A DNA stretch of 64,000 bases from Dyadobacter diqingensis (GTDB lineage: Bacteria > Bacteroidota > Bacteroidia > Cytophagales > Spirosomataceae), in the NCBI RefSeq assembly GCF_024220585.1, contig NZ_JAMXKF010000005.1, positions 310,289 to 374,288 of the forward strand. Reading direction: 5' to 3'. Of this stretch, positions 26,623 through 35,417 are shown piece by piece (the stretch's first letter is position 1; each line of letters begins with the position of its first letter). The notes under the pieces are model-generated. The model did no database searches, was not told where the DNA came from, and saw nothing but the letters and a program-made list of their open reading frames with translations. A program made the position numbers and the translations under genes.

Positions 26623-29058
26623 ATGCTCCAGACCTACATAAAAATCGCGATCCGAAGCCTCGTCCATAACAAAGGATATTCGGCCATTACCATCTTCGGA
26701 CTTTCCATAGGACTGGCGGTCAGCCTGCTCTGTTTTCTGTATGTCAAAGACGAACTGAGTTATGACACATTCCATGATAAATCGGAAAGAATATACAGGA
26801 TAAACAGCGACATCACTTATTCCGGAAAAAGCATGCAGGGAGCTTCCGCCCCTACACCGATGGCCCAGACCTTGAAAAAAGACTTCCCCGAAGTTGAAGA
26901 ATCAACCCGCCTGGGGAAATATGGCAGTCAGCTGGTGAAAAGCGATCGTGCCTTCGCCCGGGAGCAAAATATTATTTACGCAGATTCCACCATTTTTGGA
27001 GTTTTTACGCTGCCGTTTACAGCCGGAAATCCGAAAAAATCGTTGACCGAGCCCGGATCCGTAGTAATAACCAGGCAAATGGCTCTAAAATATTTTGGTA
27101 CAACAGATGCCTTAAACCGGACCCTGGTTTTCGATCATGGCGAAACAAGAAGAGTAACCGGTGTTATGCAGGATATGCCGCGTCAGTCGCATTTCCGTGC
27201 GGATTTTCTCCTGCCGGTGTATGAAACCAAAGATGCAAAAGCGAATAAATGGGGCAATCATATTTTCAATACCTATGTGGTGCTAAAATCAGGAACCGAT
27301 CCCAAATCGGTTGATGCCAAGTTTGAAAAAGTAATTCAGACATACATAGATCCGGCTTTGCGTCAGTATTTTCAGACTACACTTGCCGAGACGAGAAAAG
27401 CCGGCAATAATTTCAGTTACTCACTGATGTCATTGCGTGATATTCACCTGTATTCAAACCGGGAAGGCGAACTCTCGCCGAATGGCAGTATTCAGTACTT
27501 TTACATATTCCTGATCATAGGCTTCTTTATTCTCCTGATCGCCGTTTTCAATTTTGTCAATCTGACTACGGCGCGTTCTTCAAAACGGGCGCGCGAAGTC
27601 GGTGTGAGGAAAGTAATGGGTTCCAACCGCTCCGTCCTTGTTTTTCAGTTTTTGTCTGAATCCATGCTGACTACTTTTCTGGCTTTACTGACGGGAATTG
27701 TACTATTATACACTTTGTTGCCAGCCTTCAATTCATTGGCGGCCAGGGAGCTTTCCTTCTCAGACGCGATTAATCCGCAAACTATTCTCATTGTACTGGC
27801 AGGTACTGTGATTGTGGGCTTGCTGGCTGGTATTTATCCCGCGTTTTATCTTTCGTCATTTCAGCCCGCGAATGCGCTTAAAGGTAGTTTGAAAATATTC
27901 AACAACCGGCAAGGTTTGCGGAGTTATCTCGTTGTTTTTCAGTTCTCCATGTCGGTGCTGCTGATTATCGGGACTTTACTTATCAACCAGCAGCTTAGTT
28001 ACATACGTACCAAAAAAGTTGGTTTTGACAAAGAGCAGGTGCTTGTTGTCAAAACGGGTCAATCTACTGCATCAGACCTGATGGTATTTAAAAACGAGGT
28101 CTTGCAGAATCCATCGGTTAAAGCGGGTACTGTCAGTGGTTTTCTTCCCGTGATTTCTCAACGCTGGAATGATATGTGGTTTCCAAAGGAACAAACCGAT
28201 GGAAAGTTTGCGGTGAATATGCAGGAATGGATGGTTGACACAGATTACTTGAAAACGCTGAATCTTGAACTTTTAGAGGGAAGAAACTTTACGACCGGGA
28301 GCTCCGCGGATATGGATGGTGTAATCATCAACGAAAGTGCTGCTAAAAGATTTGGATATGAAAACCCGGTTGGAAAAACGATACATAAAACGGGTGATGA
28401 AAAAGCGACGATTATCGGGGTGATAAAAGATTTTCATTACGAGTCGCTGCGGACCAAAATTGAACCCCTGGGCTTATTTATCAGCAGTGCCGCGCTGGGT
28501 TCCAGTGTTGAAAAGGCAGCTCTGGAAGCGGTCTCTTTTAAGCTGGATACCAAAGACATTGCTGCTTCGCTTAGCTCCATTGGCAAGATCTGGAAGAAAA
28601 CTGCTCCCGGAAAACCTTTCGAATATTCATTTTTAAGTGAAGATTTTGATGCCATGTATCGTGCTGAGCAACGTATAGAGAACTTGTTTTCAGCCTTTGC
28701 GTCCACAGCGATTCTGATCGCTTGTTTGGGATTGTTCGGTTTGAGTGCTTTTTCAGCGGAGCAACGTACCAAGGAAATTGGTGTACGGAAAGTACTCGGA
28801 GCATCAGTGGTCAGTATCACAACATTGTTATCCAAAGATTTTTTGAAACCCGTTCTTCTGGCTATTGCCATTGCTTCGCCCGTTGGCTGGTATGCGATGG
28901 ATTTTTGGTTGAGGGATTTCGCCTATAAGGTTGATATTCAATGGTGGGTATTTGTTCTGGCGGGTTTCATCACCATCGTTATTGCATTACTGACTGTCAG
29001 TTTCCAAAGTGTGAAAGCCGCACTGATGAATCCGGTGGAAAGTCTGAAAACGGAATAA
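26623..29058 (+). CDS. Array permease 7: MacB/FtsX-type ABC transporter permease
   Basis: 811 residues, the longest of the nine, starting MLQTYIKIAIRSLVHNKGYS. Coupling motifs EVGVRKVMGSNRSVLVFQF (about residue 325) and EIGVRKVLGASVVSITTLL (about 715). It ends LMNPVESLKTE, where the usual Lys of PVKSLKSE is Glu. The TM2 region has FNFVNLTTARSS in place of the CINFMNLSTA consensus, losing the conserved Cys. The extra length lies in the second periplasmic domain (ISSAALGSSVEKAALEAVSF). No ATPase domain. Confidence 0.92.
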   Translation: MLQTYIKIAIRSLVHNKGYSAITIFGLSIGLAVSLLCFLYVKDELSYDTFHDKSERIYRINSDITYSGKSMQGASAPTPMAQTLKKDFPEVEESTRLGKYGSQLVKSDRAFAREQNIIYADSTIFGVFTLPFTAGNPKKSLTEPGSVVITRQMALKYFGTTDALNRTLVFDHGETRRVTGVMQDMPRQSHFRADFLLPVYETKDAKANKWGNHIFNTYVVLKSGTDPKSVDAKFEKVIQTYIDPALRQYFQTTLAETRKAGNNFSYSLMSLRDIHLYSNREGELSPNGSIQYFYIFLIIGFFILLIAVFNFVNLTTARSSKRAREVGVRKVMGSNRSVLVFQFLSESMLTTFLALLTGIVLLYTLLPAFNSLAARELSFSDAINPQTILIVLAGTVIVGLLAGIYPAFYLSSFQPANALKGSLKIFNNRQGLRSYLVVFQFSMSVLLIIGTLLINQQLSYIRTKKVGFDKEQVLVVKTGQSTASDLMVFKNEVLQNPSVKAGTVSGFLPVISQRWNDMWFPKEQTDGKFAVNMQEWMVDTDYLKTLNLELLEGRNFTTGSSADMDGVIINESAAKRFGYENPVGKTIHKTGDEKATIIGVIKDFHYESLRTKIEPLGLFISSAALGSSVEKAALEAVSFKLDTKDIAASLSSIGKIWKKTAPGKPFEYSFLSEDFDAMYRAEQRIENLFSAFASTAILIACLGLFGLSAFSAEQRTKEIGVRKVLGASVVSITTLLSKDFLKPVLLAIAIASPVGWYAMDFWLRDFAYKVDIQWWVFVLAGFITIVIALLTVSFQSVKAALMNPVESLKTE

Positions 29059-29111
29059 GACAATACATAAAAGTGCCAATACCTAAACACTGACAGCTAA
29101 CCGCCCAGAAA

Positions 29112-31484
29112 ATGATACGTAACTATTTCAAAATCGCGTTCCGGAATCTTGTTAATAACAAGGTTTATTCTGCTATTAACATTGGTGGACTGGCTGTGGG
29201 AATGGCCGTTGCTATACTGATCGGTCTCTGGGTTTACGATGAGCTGACTTACAACAAATACCACAAGCACTATGGCCGTATTGCTCAGGTCTGGCAGTTT
29301 GTGACGTTTGATGTTGAAAAATCTACTTACGGTGTGGTACCGATACCATTGGCAGAAGAGCTTAGGAGTAAATACGCGGATTTCGAAGCGGTTAGTTTAT
29401 CGAAGGGACAAGGGCTGGTTTTGTCTTCGGGGGATAGGAAGTTTGCCAAGAACGGAAGTGCCGTAGAACCCGATTTCTTAAAAATGATGTCTGTTAAAGT
29501 ACTGAACGGTACCTCTGACGGATTAAAAGAAATGAATTCTATCATGCTTGCGAAGTCGCTGGCGAGCTCTTTTTTTGGGAACAAAAATCCAATTAACAGT
29601 TTAGTAAGAGTTAACAATAAATACGATGTGCGGGTTACCGGGGTTTATGAAGATTTCCCTGTTAACAGTGCATTTGCTGATGTACAATTTTTGACACCGT
29701 GGAGCCTGCTGACCTCGAAAGATTCTTATGCGAAACGGGCTCAATACGAATGGGATGAAAACTCTTTTCAGATATACGCCCAACTCAAAGATGGTGCCGA
29801 TTTTGATAAAGTTTCTGCAAAGATCAAGGATGCCCGTATAAAAAGAGACGACCCGCCCGGCTACAAACCGGAGTTTTTTCTGCATCCGATGAGCCGCTGG
29901 CACCTGTATTCAGATTTTAAAAACGGTGTGAATACGGGTGGACTTATTCAATTTGTCTGGCTTTTTGGTATCATCGGTATTTTTGTTCTCCTGCTTGCCT
30001 GCATCAATTTTATGAATTTGAGTACAGCGCGATCGGAGAAAAGGGCAAAAGAAGTAGGTATCCGCAAAGCCATAGGATCCCTGCGTTCTCAGTTGGTAGG
30101 GCAGTTTTTTAGTGAGTCGATGCTCGTTGTTGGATTTGCCTCCGTGCTTTCGCTTTTTCTCGCTCAATTATTCCTTCCGTATTTTAATCAGGTTGCCCAA
30201 AAAGATATCGAAATTTTATGGTTAAATCCATGGTTCTGGCTTGTAGGTGTCATTATCAGTATTTTTACAGGCCTTGTTGCCGGTAGTTATCCCGCGCTTT
30301 ATCTCTCATCTTTTCAACCTTTGAAAGTGCTCAAAGGGACACTGAAAGTTGGCCGTTTTGCTTCACTTCCGCGTAAAATATTGGTGGTTGTGCAATTCAC
30401 CGTTTCTGTTACACTGATTATTGGCACCGTTATCATTTTCAATCAGATCGAACATGCTAAAAACCGCTCCGCTGGATACAGTCGCAGTGGCCTTATTGAA
30501 ATTAAAATGAATACTCCTGAGCTTTACGGGCATTATGACGCCTTGCGGAACGATCTGCTCAACACAGGCGCTGTGTATGAAATGTCTGAATCGTCGGGTG
30601 CGGTGACGGCTCAGGATGGAGGAACGACTAACGTTTTCTGGGAAGGTAAAAATCCTCAGTCGCAGCCCCTGTTGATGTCAAACGCGGTAACACATGAATA
30701 TGGAAAGACGGTTGGCTGGAAAATCAAACAGGGACGTGATTTTTCGAGGGAATTTGCAACGGACTCATCCGCTATTATCCTAAATGAATCTGCGCTAAAA
30801 CTGATGGCGCTCAAAAAGCCTTTGGAGTCTTTTGTGAAGCTGGGGGATAAGCAGTTCAAAGTCATCGGCATCATTTCCGATATGATCAAAGAAAATCCGT
30901 TCTCGCCTGTGAATCCTTCGTTTTTTGTAGTGAACCGCAGGAATGTCAATGTCATCAGCATAAAACTGGCAAATGCCGTGGCAATACCAGAGGCACTGGG
31001 TAAGGTCGAAAGTGTTTTTAAAAAATACAATCCGGCCAGCCCGTTTACATATCAGTTTGCCGATGAAGAATATGCCAAAAAATTCGGAGATGAAGAACGA
31101 ATCGGTAAACTGGCGACCTTTTTTGCAGTATTGGCTATTTTTATTTCCTGTCTCGGACTATTCGGACTAGCCTCCTTTATTGCGGAACAACGGACAAAAG
31201 AAATCGGGATACGTAAAGTGCTGGGCGCGTCAGTAGGTAATTTATGGCAGATGCTTTCCAAAGACTTTGTCGTTCTGGTCATTATCTCGTGCCTCATTTC
31301 CAGCCCTATTGCTTTTCATTTTATGGATAAATGGCTCACGAATTACACATACCGCGTGGAGATTTCCTGGTTGGTTTTTGTCAGCACGGGTTTGGGGGCA
31401 TTGGTCATTACACTGCTTACAGTAAGTTATCAGGCCATCAGAGCCGCGCTGATGAACCCGGTAAAAAGTTTGAAAACCGAGTAG
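29112..31484 (+). CDS. Array permease 8: MacB/FtsX-type ABC transporter permease
   Basis: 790 residues, starting MIRNYFKIAFRNLVNNKVYS, 53 bases after permease 7. It is the closest relative of permease 1: both have GMAVA.LIGLW.YDE, HGRIAQ/YGRIAQ, LFGIIG.FVLLLACINFMNL, EVGIRKAIGS.R.QL and SVGNLWQMLSKDF/SVANLWQMLSRDF. Ends LMNPVKSLKTE. That the two members of one subfamily sit at positions 1 and 8 with six others between argues against simple stepwise tandem duplication. Confidence 0.92.
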   Translation: MIRNYFKIAFRNLVNNKVYSAINIGGLAVGMAVAILIGLWVYDELTYNKYHKHYGRIAQVWQFVTFDVEKSTYGVVPIPLAEELRSKYADFEAVSLSKGQGLVLSSGDRKFAKNGSAVEPDFLKMMSVKVLNGTSDGLKEMNSIMLAKSLASSFFGNKNPINSLVRVNNKYDVRVTGVYEDFPVNSAFADVQFLTPWSLLTSKDSYAKRAQYEWDENSFQIYAQLKDGADFDKVSAKIKDARIKRDDPPGYKPEFFLHPMSRWHLYSDFKNGVNTGGLIQFVWLFGIIGIFVLLLACINFMNLSTARSEKRAKEVGIRKAIGSLRSQLVGQFFSESMLVVGFASVLSLFLAQLFLPYFNQVAQKDIEILWLNPWFWLVGVIISIFTGLVAGSYPALYLSSFQPLKVLKGTLKVGRFASLPRKILVVVQFTVSVTLIIGTVIIFNQIEHAKNRSAGYSRSGLIEIKMNTPELYGHYDALRNDLLNTGAVYEMSESSGAVTAQDGGTTNVFWEGKNPQSQPLLMSNAVTHEYGKTVGWKIKQGRDFSREFATDSSAIILNESALKLMALKKPLESFVKLGDKQFKVIGIISDMIKENPFSPVNPSFFVVNRRNVNVISIKLANAVAIPEALGKVESVFKKYNPASPFTYQFADEEYAKKFGDEERIGKLATFFAVLAIFISCLGLFGLASFIAEQRTKEIGIRKVLGASVGNLWQMLSKDFVVLVIISCLISSPIAFHFMDKWLTNYTYRVEISWLVFVSTGLGALVITLLTVSYQAIRAALMNPVKSLKTE

Positions 31485-31539
31485 GGGCGACGCTCGTCGT
31501 CGCCCGGCCTTCCTAAACAATTCATTGTTTAGGAAGGCC
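31482..31539 (+). repeat. Double hairpin after permease 8: REP-like unit plus perfect 16-bp stem
   Basis: Starting at the stop codon, GGGCGACG (31485-31492) pairs with CGTCGCCC (31498-31505). Directly after it, GGCCTTCCTAAACAAT (31506-31521) pairs perfectly with ATTGTTTAGGAAGGCC (31524-31539). No T-run follows. The first unit belongs to the same family as those at 14302 and 26580. The second could terminate, pause or process the transcript before permease 9. Confidence 0.7.
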
Positions 31540-31570
31540 CCAAAAACCAAACCAAAAACTTCCCAAACCC

Positions 31571-33949
31571 GTGATCATCCCCCACTTAAAAATCGCCTGG
31601 CGAAATCTCGTGAAAGAGCGCCAGTTTACCCTGCTGAACCTGGCCGGTTTATCGACAGGCCTGGTATGCGCCCTGCTCATTTACTTATGGGTCAATGACG
31701 AACTGCATGTGGATAAGGTTAATGAAAAAGACAGCCAGCTATATCAGGTGATGGCCAATCACAGCAACGACGACGGTATTAAAACCATCGACAATACGCC
31801 TGGTGTTTTGGCTGAGGCGTTAGCCTCCGAAATGCCGGAAGTCGAACATGCGGTTTCAGTGGTTCCGGCGTCATGGTTTTCCAACAAGGGTGTCATTTCA
31901 CACGGAGCTATTCACCTGAAAGCGGCAGGCCAGTTTGTAGGGGAAGATTATTTCGAAGTATTTACCTGTCCTATCATTCAGGGTGAGAAAAAGACCTTGT
32001 TTTCTGATAAACAAACAATCGGGATTTCAGAAGATCTGGCCGTAAAGTTATTTCATACAACCCATGACATTATTGGAAAAACAATAAAATGGGACGAGGG
32101 AGAGATGAGCGGTTCATATGCCATTGGTGCTGTCTTCCGGAGTAACCCTGTTAACGCCACCAACCAGTTTGACCTGATTTTTAGTTTTGAACAGTTTGTT
32201 GCAAAACGGCCAGGTATGAAAGTATGGGGGAACAGCGACCCGAGTACATTTCTCATTCTGAAAAAGGGAACCGAGATCGGTAAATTTAATAACAAGATCA
32301 GGAATTATCTGAAATCCAAAGATAAAACACTTACCGCCCAGCTATTTTCTGTTAAATATTCAGACAAGTATCTGCATGGGCAGTATGAAAATGGGGTTGA
32401 GGCCGGTGGAAGGATCACTTATGTCAGACTATTTTCTGCAATAGGGATTTTTATACTGATCATTGCCTGTATCAATTTTATGAATTTGTCAACGGCGAAA
32501 GCCTCCGGCAGAATCAAGGAAGTGGGCATTAAAAAAGTCGTTGGGGCGCTTCGCAGTTCGCTCGTTTTCCAGTATTTAGGAGAGTCCTTGCTAATGTCAT
32601 TTCTATCATTGGGGATAGCGGTGTTACTTCTCTTCCTTTTACTGCCACAGTTCAATGTTATTACAGGAAAGCAAATTGTTCTTCATTTTGACGGGACACT
32701 AATCACTGTGATTCTGGGAATAACCATATTGGCCGGACTCGTCGCGGGCAGTTATCCGGCTTTATATCTTTCGGGTTTTACTCCGGCAACCGTTCTGAAA
32801 GGCAAACTCAAAACCTCGGCCGGGGAAGTTTGGGTGCGGCAGGGATTGGTTGTATTTCAATTTGCCGTGTCGGTGATTTTTATTGTTTCCGTTCTGGTCG
32901 TGTATAAGCAGATCGACTACATTCAAACCAAGAACCTTGGCTATAACCGGGATAATATCATTCATTTTGAAATTCCGCTGGAAATGGATTCTGTGAAGCT
33001 GAAAACCGCTGAGACATTCCTGAGTGAGGTCCGTGATATTCCCGGTGTTAAAAATGCGTCCAGTTACTATCATAACCTTACAGGTTCTCATGGCGCGATC
33101 TCGGATTTTGACTGGCCGGGGAAAGCAGCCGGTACCAATATTGAGTTTTCGAATCTTGAAGTTGGATACAATTTTATTGAAACGCTGGGCATGAAATTGA
33201 AAGAAGGACGGAGTTTTTCACAAAATCCGGCAGCTTACAAAGAAATTGTATTTAACGAAGCTGCTATTAAGAGCATGGGGCTCAAAGATCCGGTCGGGAA
33301 AACGGTTAAATTCTGGGGGCAGGAAAGGCAGATTGTTGGCGTAGTGGAAAATTTTAATTTTGAGTCTTTATACGAAACAGTGAAACCGTGTTTCTTCCAG
33401 GCTTATCCCATCATGCCGAACGTGATGATAAAAATAACTGCCGGCACTGAAAAACAGACCATTGCTCAGGTTCAAAAGATATTTCAACAATACAATCCGG
33501 GACTGGTATTCGATTATCAGTTTTTGGATGAAAACTATAAGGCGCTTTATGCTTCCGAGCTGAGAATCGGTATTTTGTCACATTATTTTGCAGGTCTAGC
33601 CATCCTGATTTCCTGTCTTGGATTGTTTGGACTTGCCGCTTTTACCGCGCAAAGAAGACAAAAAGAAATTGGAATCCGCAAGGTCGTAGGAGCCACCGTT
33701 GCGAACGTTACGATGATGTTATCGCTGGATTTTCTCAAACTGGTATTGATAGCCATGTTGATTGCATTCCCTTTCATTGGCTGGGCGATGAACCGATGGC
33801 TGCATGCGTTTGCTTACCGCGCAGATATCGGCATCGGCGTTTTTGTCGTCGCAACAATTTCTGTGGCTTTTCTCACATTACTGACAGTCGGTTATCAGGC
33901 TGTGAAAGCTGCGCTGATGGATCCGATAAAGAGTTTGAAGAGCGAATAA
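31571..33949 (+). CDS. Array permease 9: MacB/FtsX-type ABC transporter permease
   Basis: 792 residues with a GTG start (31571), chosen because it gives the family N-terminus MIIPHLKIAWRNLVKERQFT; no ATG lies nearby in frame. Coupling motifs EVGIKKVVGALRSSLVFQY (about residue 317), with Lys in place of the usual Arg, and EIGIRKVVGATVANVTMML (about 703); C-terminus LMDPIKSLKSE. The first periplasmic domain is the most diverged of the nine (ASWFSNKGVISHGAIHLKAA). It is separated from permease 8 by two hairpins and followed by a strong terminator. Confidence 0.92.
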   Translation: MIIPHLKIAWRNLVKERQFTLLNLAGLSTGLVCALLIYLWVNDELHVDKVNEKDSQLYQVMANHSNDDGIKTIDNTPGVLAEALASEMPEVEHAVSVVPASWFSNKGVISHGAIHLKAAGQFVGEDYFEVFTCPIIQGEKKTLFSDKQTIGISEDLAVKLFHTTHDIIGKTIKWDEGEMSGSYAIGAVFRSNPVNATNQFDLIFSFEQFVAKRPGMKVWGNSDPSTFLILKKGTEIGKFNNKIRNYLKSKDKTLTAQLFSVKYSDKYLHGQYENGVEAGGRITYVRLFSAIGIFILIIACINFMNLSTAKASGRIKEVGIKKVVGALRSSLVFQYLGESLLMSFLSLGIAVLLLFLLLPQFNVITGKQIVLHFDGTLITVILGITILAGLVAGSYPALYLSGFTPATVLKGKLKTSAGEVWVRQGLVVFQFAVSVIFIVSVLVVYKQIDYIQTKNLGYNRDNIIHFEIPLEMDSVKLKTAETFLSEVRDIPGVKNASSYYHNLTGSHGAISDFDWPGKAAGTNIEFSNLEVGYNFIETLGMKLKEGRSFSQNPAAYKEIVFNEAAIKSMGLKDPVGKTVKFWGQERQIVGVVENFNFESLYETVKPCFFQAYPIMPNVMIKITAGTEKQTIAQVQKIFQQYNPGLVFDYQFLDENYKALYASELRIGILSHYFAGLAILISCLGLFGLAAFTAQRRQKEIGIRKVVGATVANVTMMLSLDFLKLVLIAMLIAFPFIGWAMNRWLHAFAYRADIGIGVFVVATISVAFLTLLTVGYQAVKAALMDPIKSLKSE

Positions 33950-33991
33950 ATCAGGGTAATCCGTTCCTTATTCGCGTATTCAAGATTGATT

Positions 33992-34050
33992 ACCACCATT
34001 TCATTCTGATAAAAACCTTATCAGAATGAAATGGTGGTTTCTCGTTTTTA
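33992..34050 (+). terminator. Terminator of the permease array
   Basis: A perfect 21-bp stem, 33992-34012 (ACCACCATTTCATTCTGATA and A) with 34018-34038, around a 5-base loop, followed by TTCTCGTTTTTA. Strong and well placed, 42 bases after the last permease stop. Confidence 0.88.
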
Positions 34051-34159
34051 GAAATGGCTTAATTTGTAAACAGCTGATAATTAGTGCGTATTTTAAATGG
34101 CATGTTTGCGGGTATGTGTTTTGGATATCTGTTCAAAAAGATCACTAACATTTAAAACG

Positions 34160-35110
34160 ATGATATCGCAGTACGAAGGCACGAAATTGATTGAATCCGA
34201 GTTTCCGCAATTGACTAATTTATATAAAAGAAGTTCTCTCTCCACCGACATCTACAAATCCGTTCAGCGGTTGCTGGATTTTTCCAAGGAAGCTGTTTTG
34301 GATTACAACCTGAACCTGTCCCGCAAATGTTTTTCGCTCGCTAAACGGTTGTACAGTCAGGGTGATTTGATTATTCGTAACGCCGTTGAAAAAAGCTTTA
34401 TTTATTCATTTTCATCCTTTCTGCAAAAAGACGAAGTGGAGAAAAAAAGGCTTAAATTTTTCATTCCTGACGATTTCTATGCTATTTATCTGAAAGAATT
34501 GGAGCATGCCACGATCCTGCCGCAGACGGAAAATCTGATAGAATCTGATCATTTTCAAAATATTACGGTACGTATGGCTACTTGCGAAGACGCAATTTTT
34601 GCCAGACAAATTACAGACGAAATGGAAGCTTCGGCAATTGTACGCGGCTGTGGAATTTCCAAGCGCAAACCTGCTGCGATCATCAAAAAGATGAAAGAAG
34701 GTAAGGCGGTTATCGCGCTGACAGCCGAAAATGAGTGGGTGGGTTTTTCCTATATTGAAGTTTGGCAGAACCGGGAATTCGTTTCAAATTCCGGTCTTAT
34801 CGTTTCTCCTGCCTATCGAAAGTGTGGTGTGGCCAAAGCGATTAAGGAAAAGATATTTCAGTTGTCGCGTCAAAGATTTCCGAAGGCAAAAATTTTCAGC
34901 ATCACGACTGGTCTTGCGGTCATGAAAATGAATGCGAAGCTTGGTTTTGAAACTGTTACTTACAGCGAGATCACACAGGAGAAAAAGTTCTGGGAAGGGT
35001 GCAAAAGCTGCGTGAATTATCAGGCTTTGCAAAGCAAACAGTGCAAGAACTGTTTTTGTACTGCCATGTTATATACACCGGCGGAGAAAGATCCCTTTTT
35101 GACTAATTAA
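34160..35110 (+). CDS. GNAT-type acetyltransferase with N-terminal DUF domain and Cys-rich tail
   Basis: 316 residues from the ATG at 34160 (MISQYEGTKLIESEFPQL); 21 more codons are open upstream but are Cys-rich and unconvincing. Residues about 10-110 match the small protein at 465-743. Residues about 130-285 look like a GNAT fold: VRMATCEDAIFARQITDEME, WVGFSYIEVW, and the acetyl-CoA loop region VSPAYRKCGVAKAIKEKIFQL. The tail has CKSCVNY...QCKNCFCTAML, five Cys in CxxC...CxxCxC spacing, which could bind zinc or a cluster. No signal peptide; cytoplasmic. The substrate cannot be told from sequence. Confidence 0.8.
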   Translation: MISQYEGTKLIESEFPQLTNLYKRSSLSTDIYKSVQRLLDFSKEAVLDYNLNLSRKCFSLAKRLYSQGDLIIRNAVEKSFIYSFSSFLQKDEVEKKRLKFFIPDDFYAIYLKELEHATILPQTENLIESDHFQNITVRMATCEDAIFARQITDEMEASAIVRGCGISKRKPAAIIKKMKEGKAVIALTAENEWVGFSYIEVWQNREFVSNSGLIVSPAYRKCGVAKAIKEKIFQLSRQRFPKAKIFSITTGLAVMKMNAKLGFETVTYSEITQEKKFWEGCKSCVNYQALQSKQCKNCFCTAMLYTPAEKDPFLTN

Positions 35111-35417
35111 TCAGGGGCTTCGCAATGCGGGATTCTTTGTTTTGTCCTTTTATCAAACTCATTTTTTTGCCGGTTTTTTGTGTGTCGTTCTGCGCTTCAT
35201 TTTGAAAGAGCGGGCGATTTGCCATGCGTGAAAACTTTCCTGATACTCCTTTCTTTTATTATCTTCGTTCAATACCGGGACTATTGAGCCTTTTTTTGCT
35301 TAAAATAGTATTTTGACATAACATCTGTATAATATTTCCCTTTGGCCTGATTATTTATGCGACCAGACGAAACGATACACATGACCGGATTGTTATCTAA
35401 ATTAAAATAGTTTTATA
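35111..35417. other. Intergenic region with no recognisable feature
   Basis: About 307 bases, AT-rich in the second half. I see no gene, no clear hairpin and no convincing promoter. It must contain the promoter of the NADH dehydrogenase gene. Confidence 0.5.

Noticed and set aside
11920..33949. Reading the permease array as MacB exporters with built-in ATPase
   Set aside because: No Walker A, ABC signature or Walker B motif occurs in any of the nine proteins; they are permease-only.
35313..35333. TTGACA and TATAAT upstream of the NADH dehydrogenase gene
   Set aside because: The spacer is only 9 bases, far from the 16-18 needed for a sigma-70 promoter, and Bacteroidota use a different consensus.
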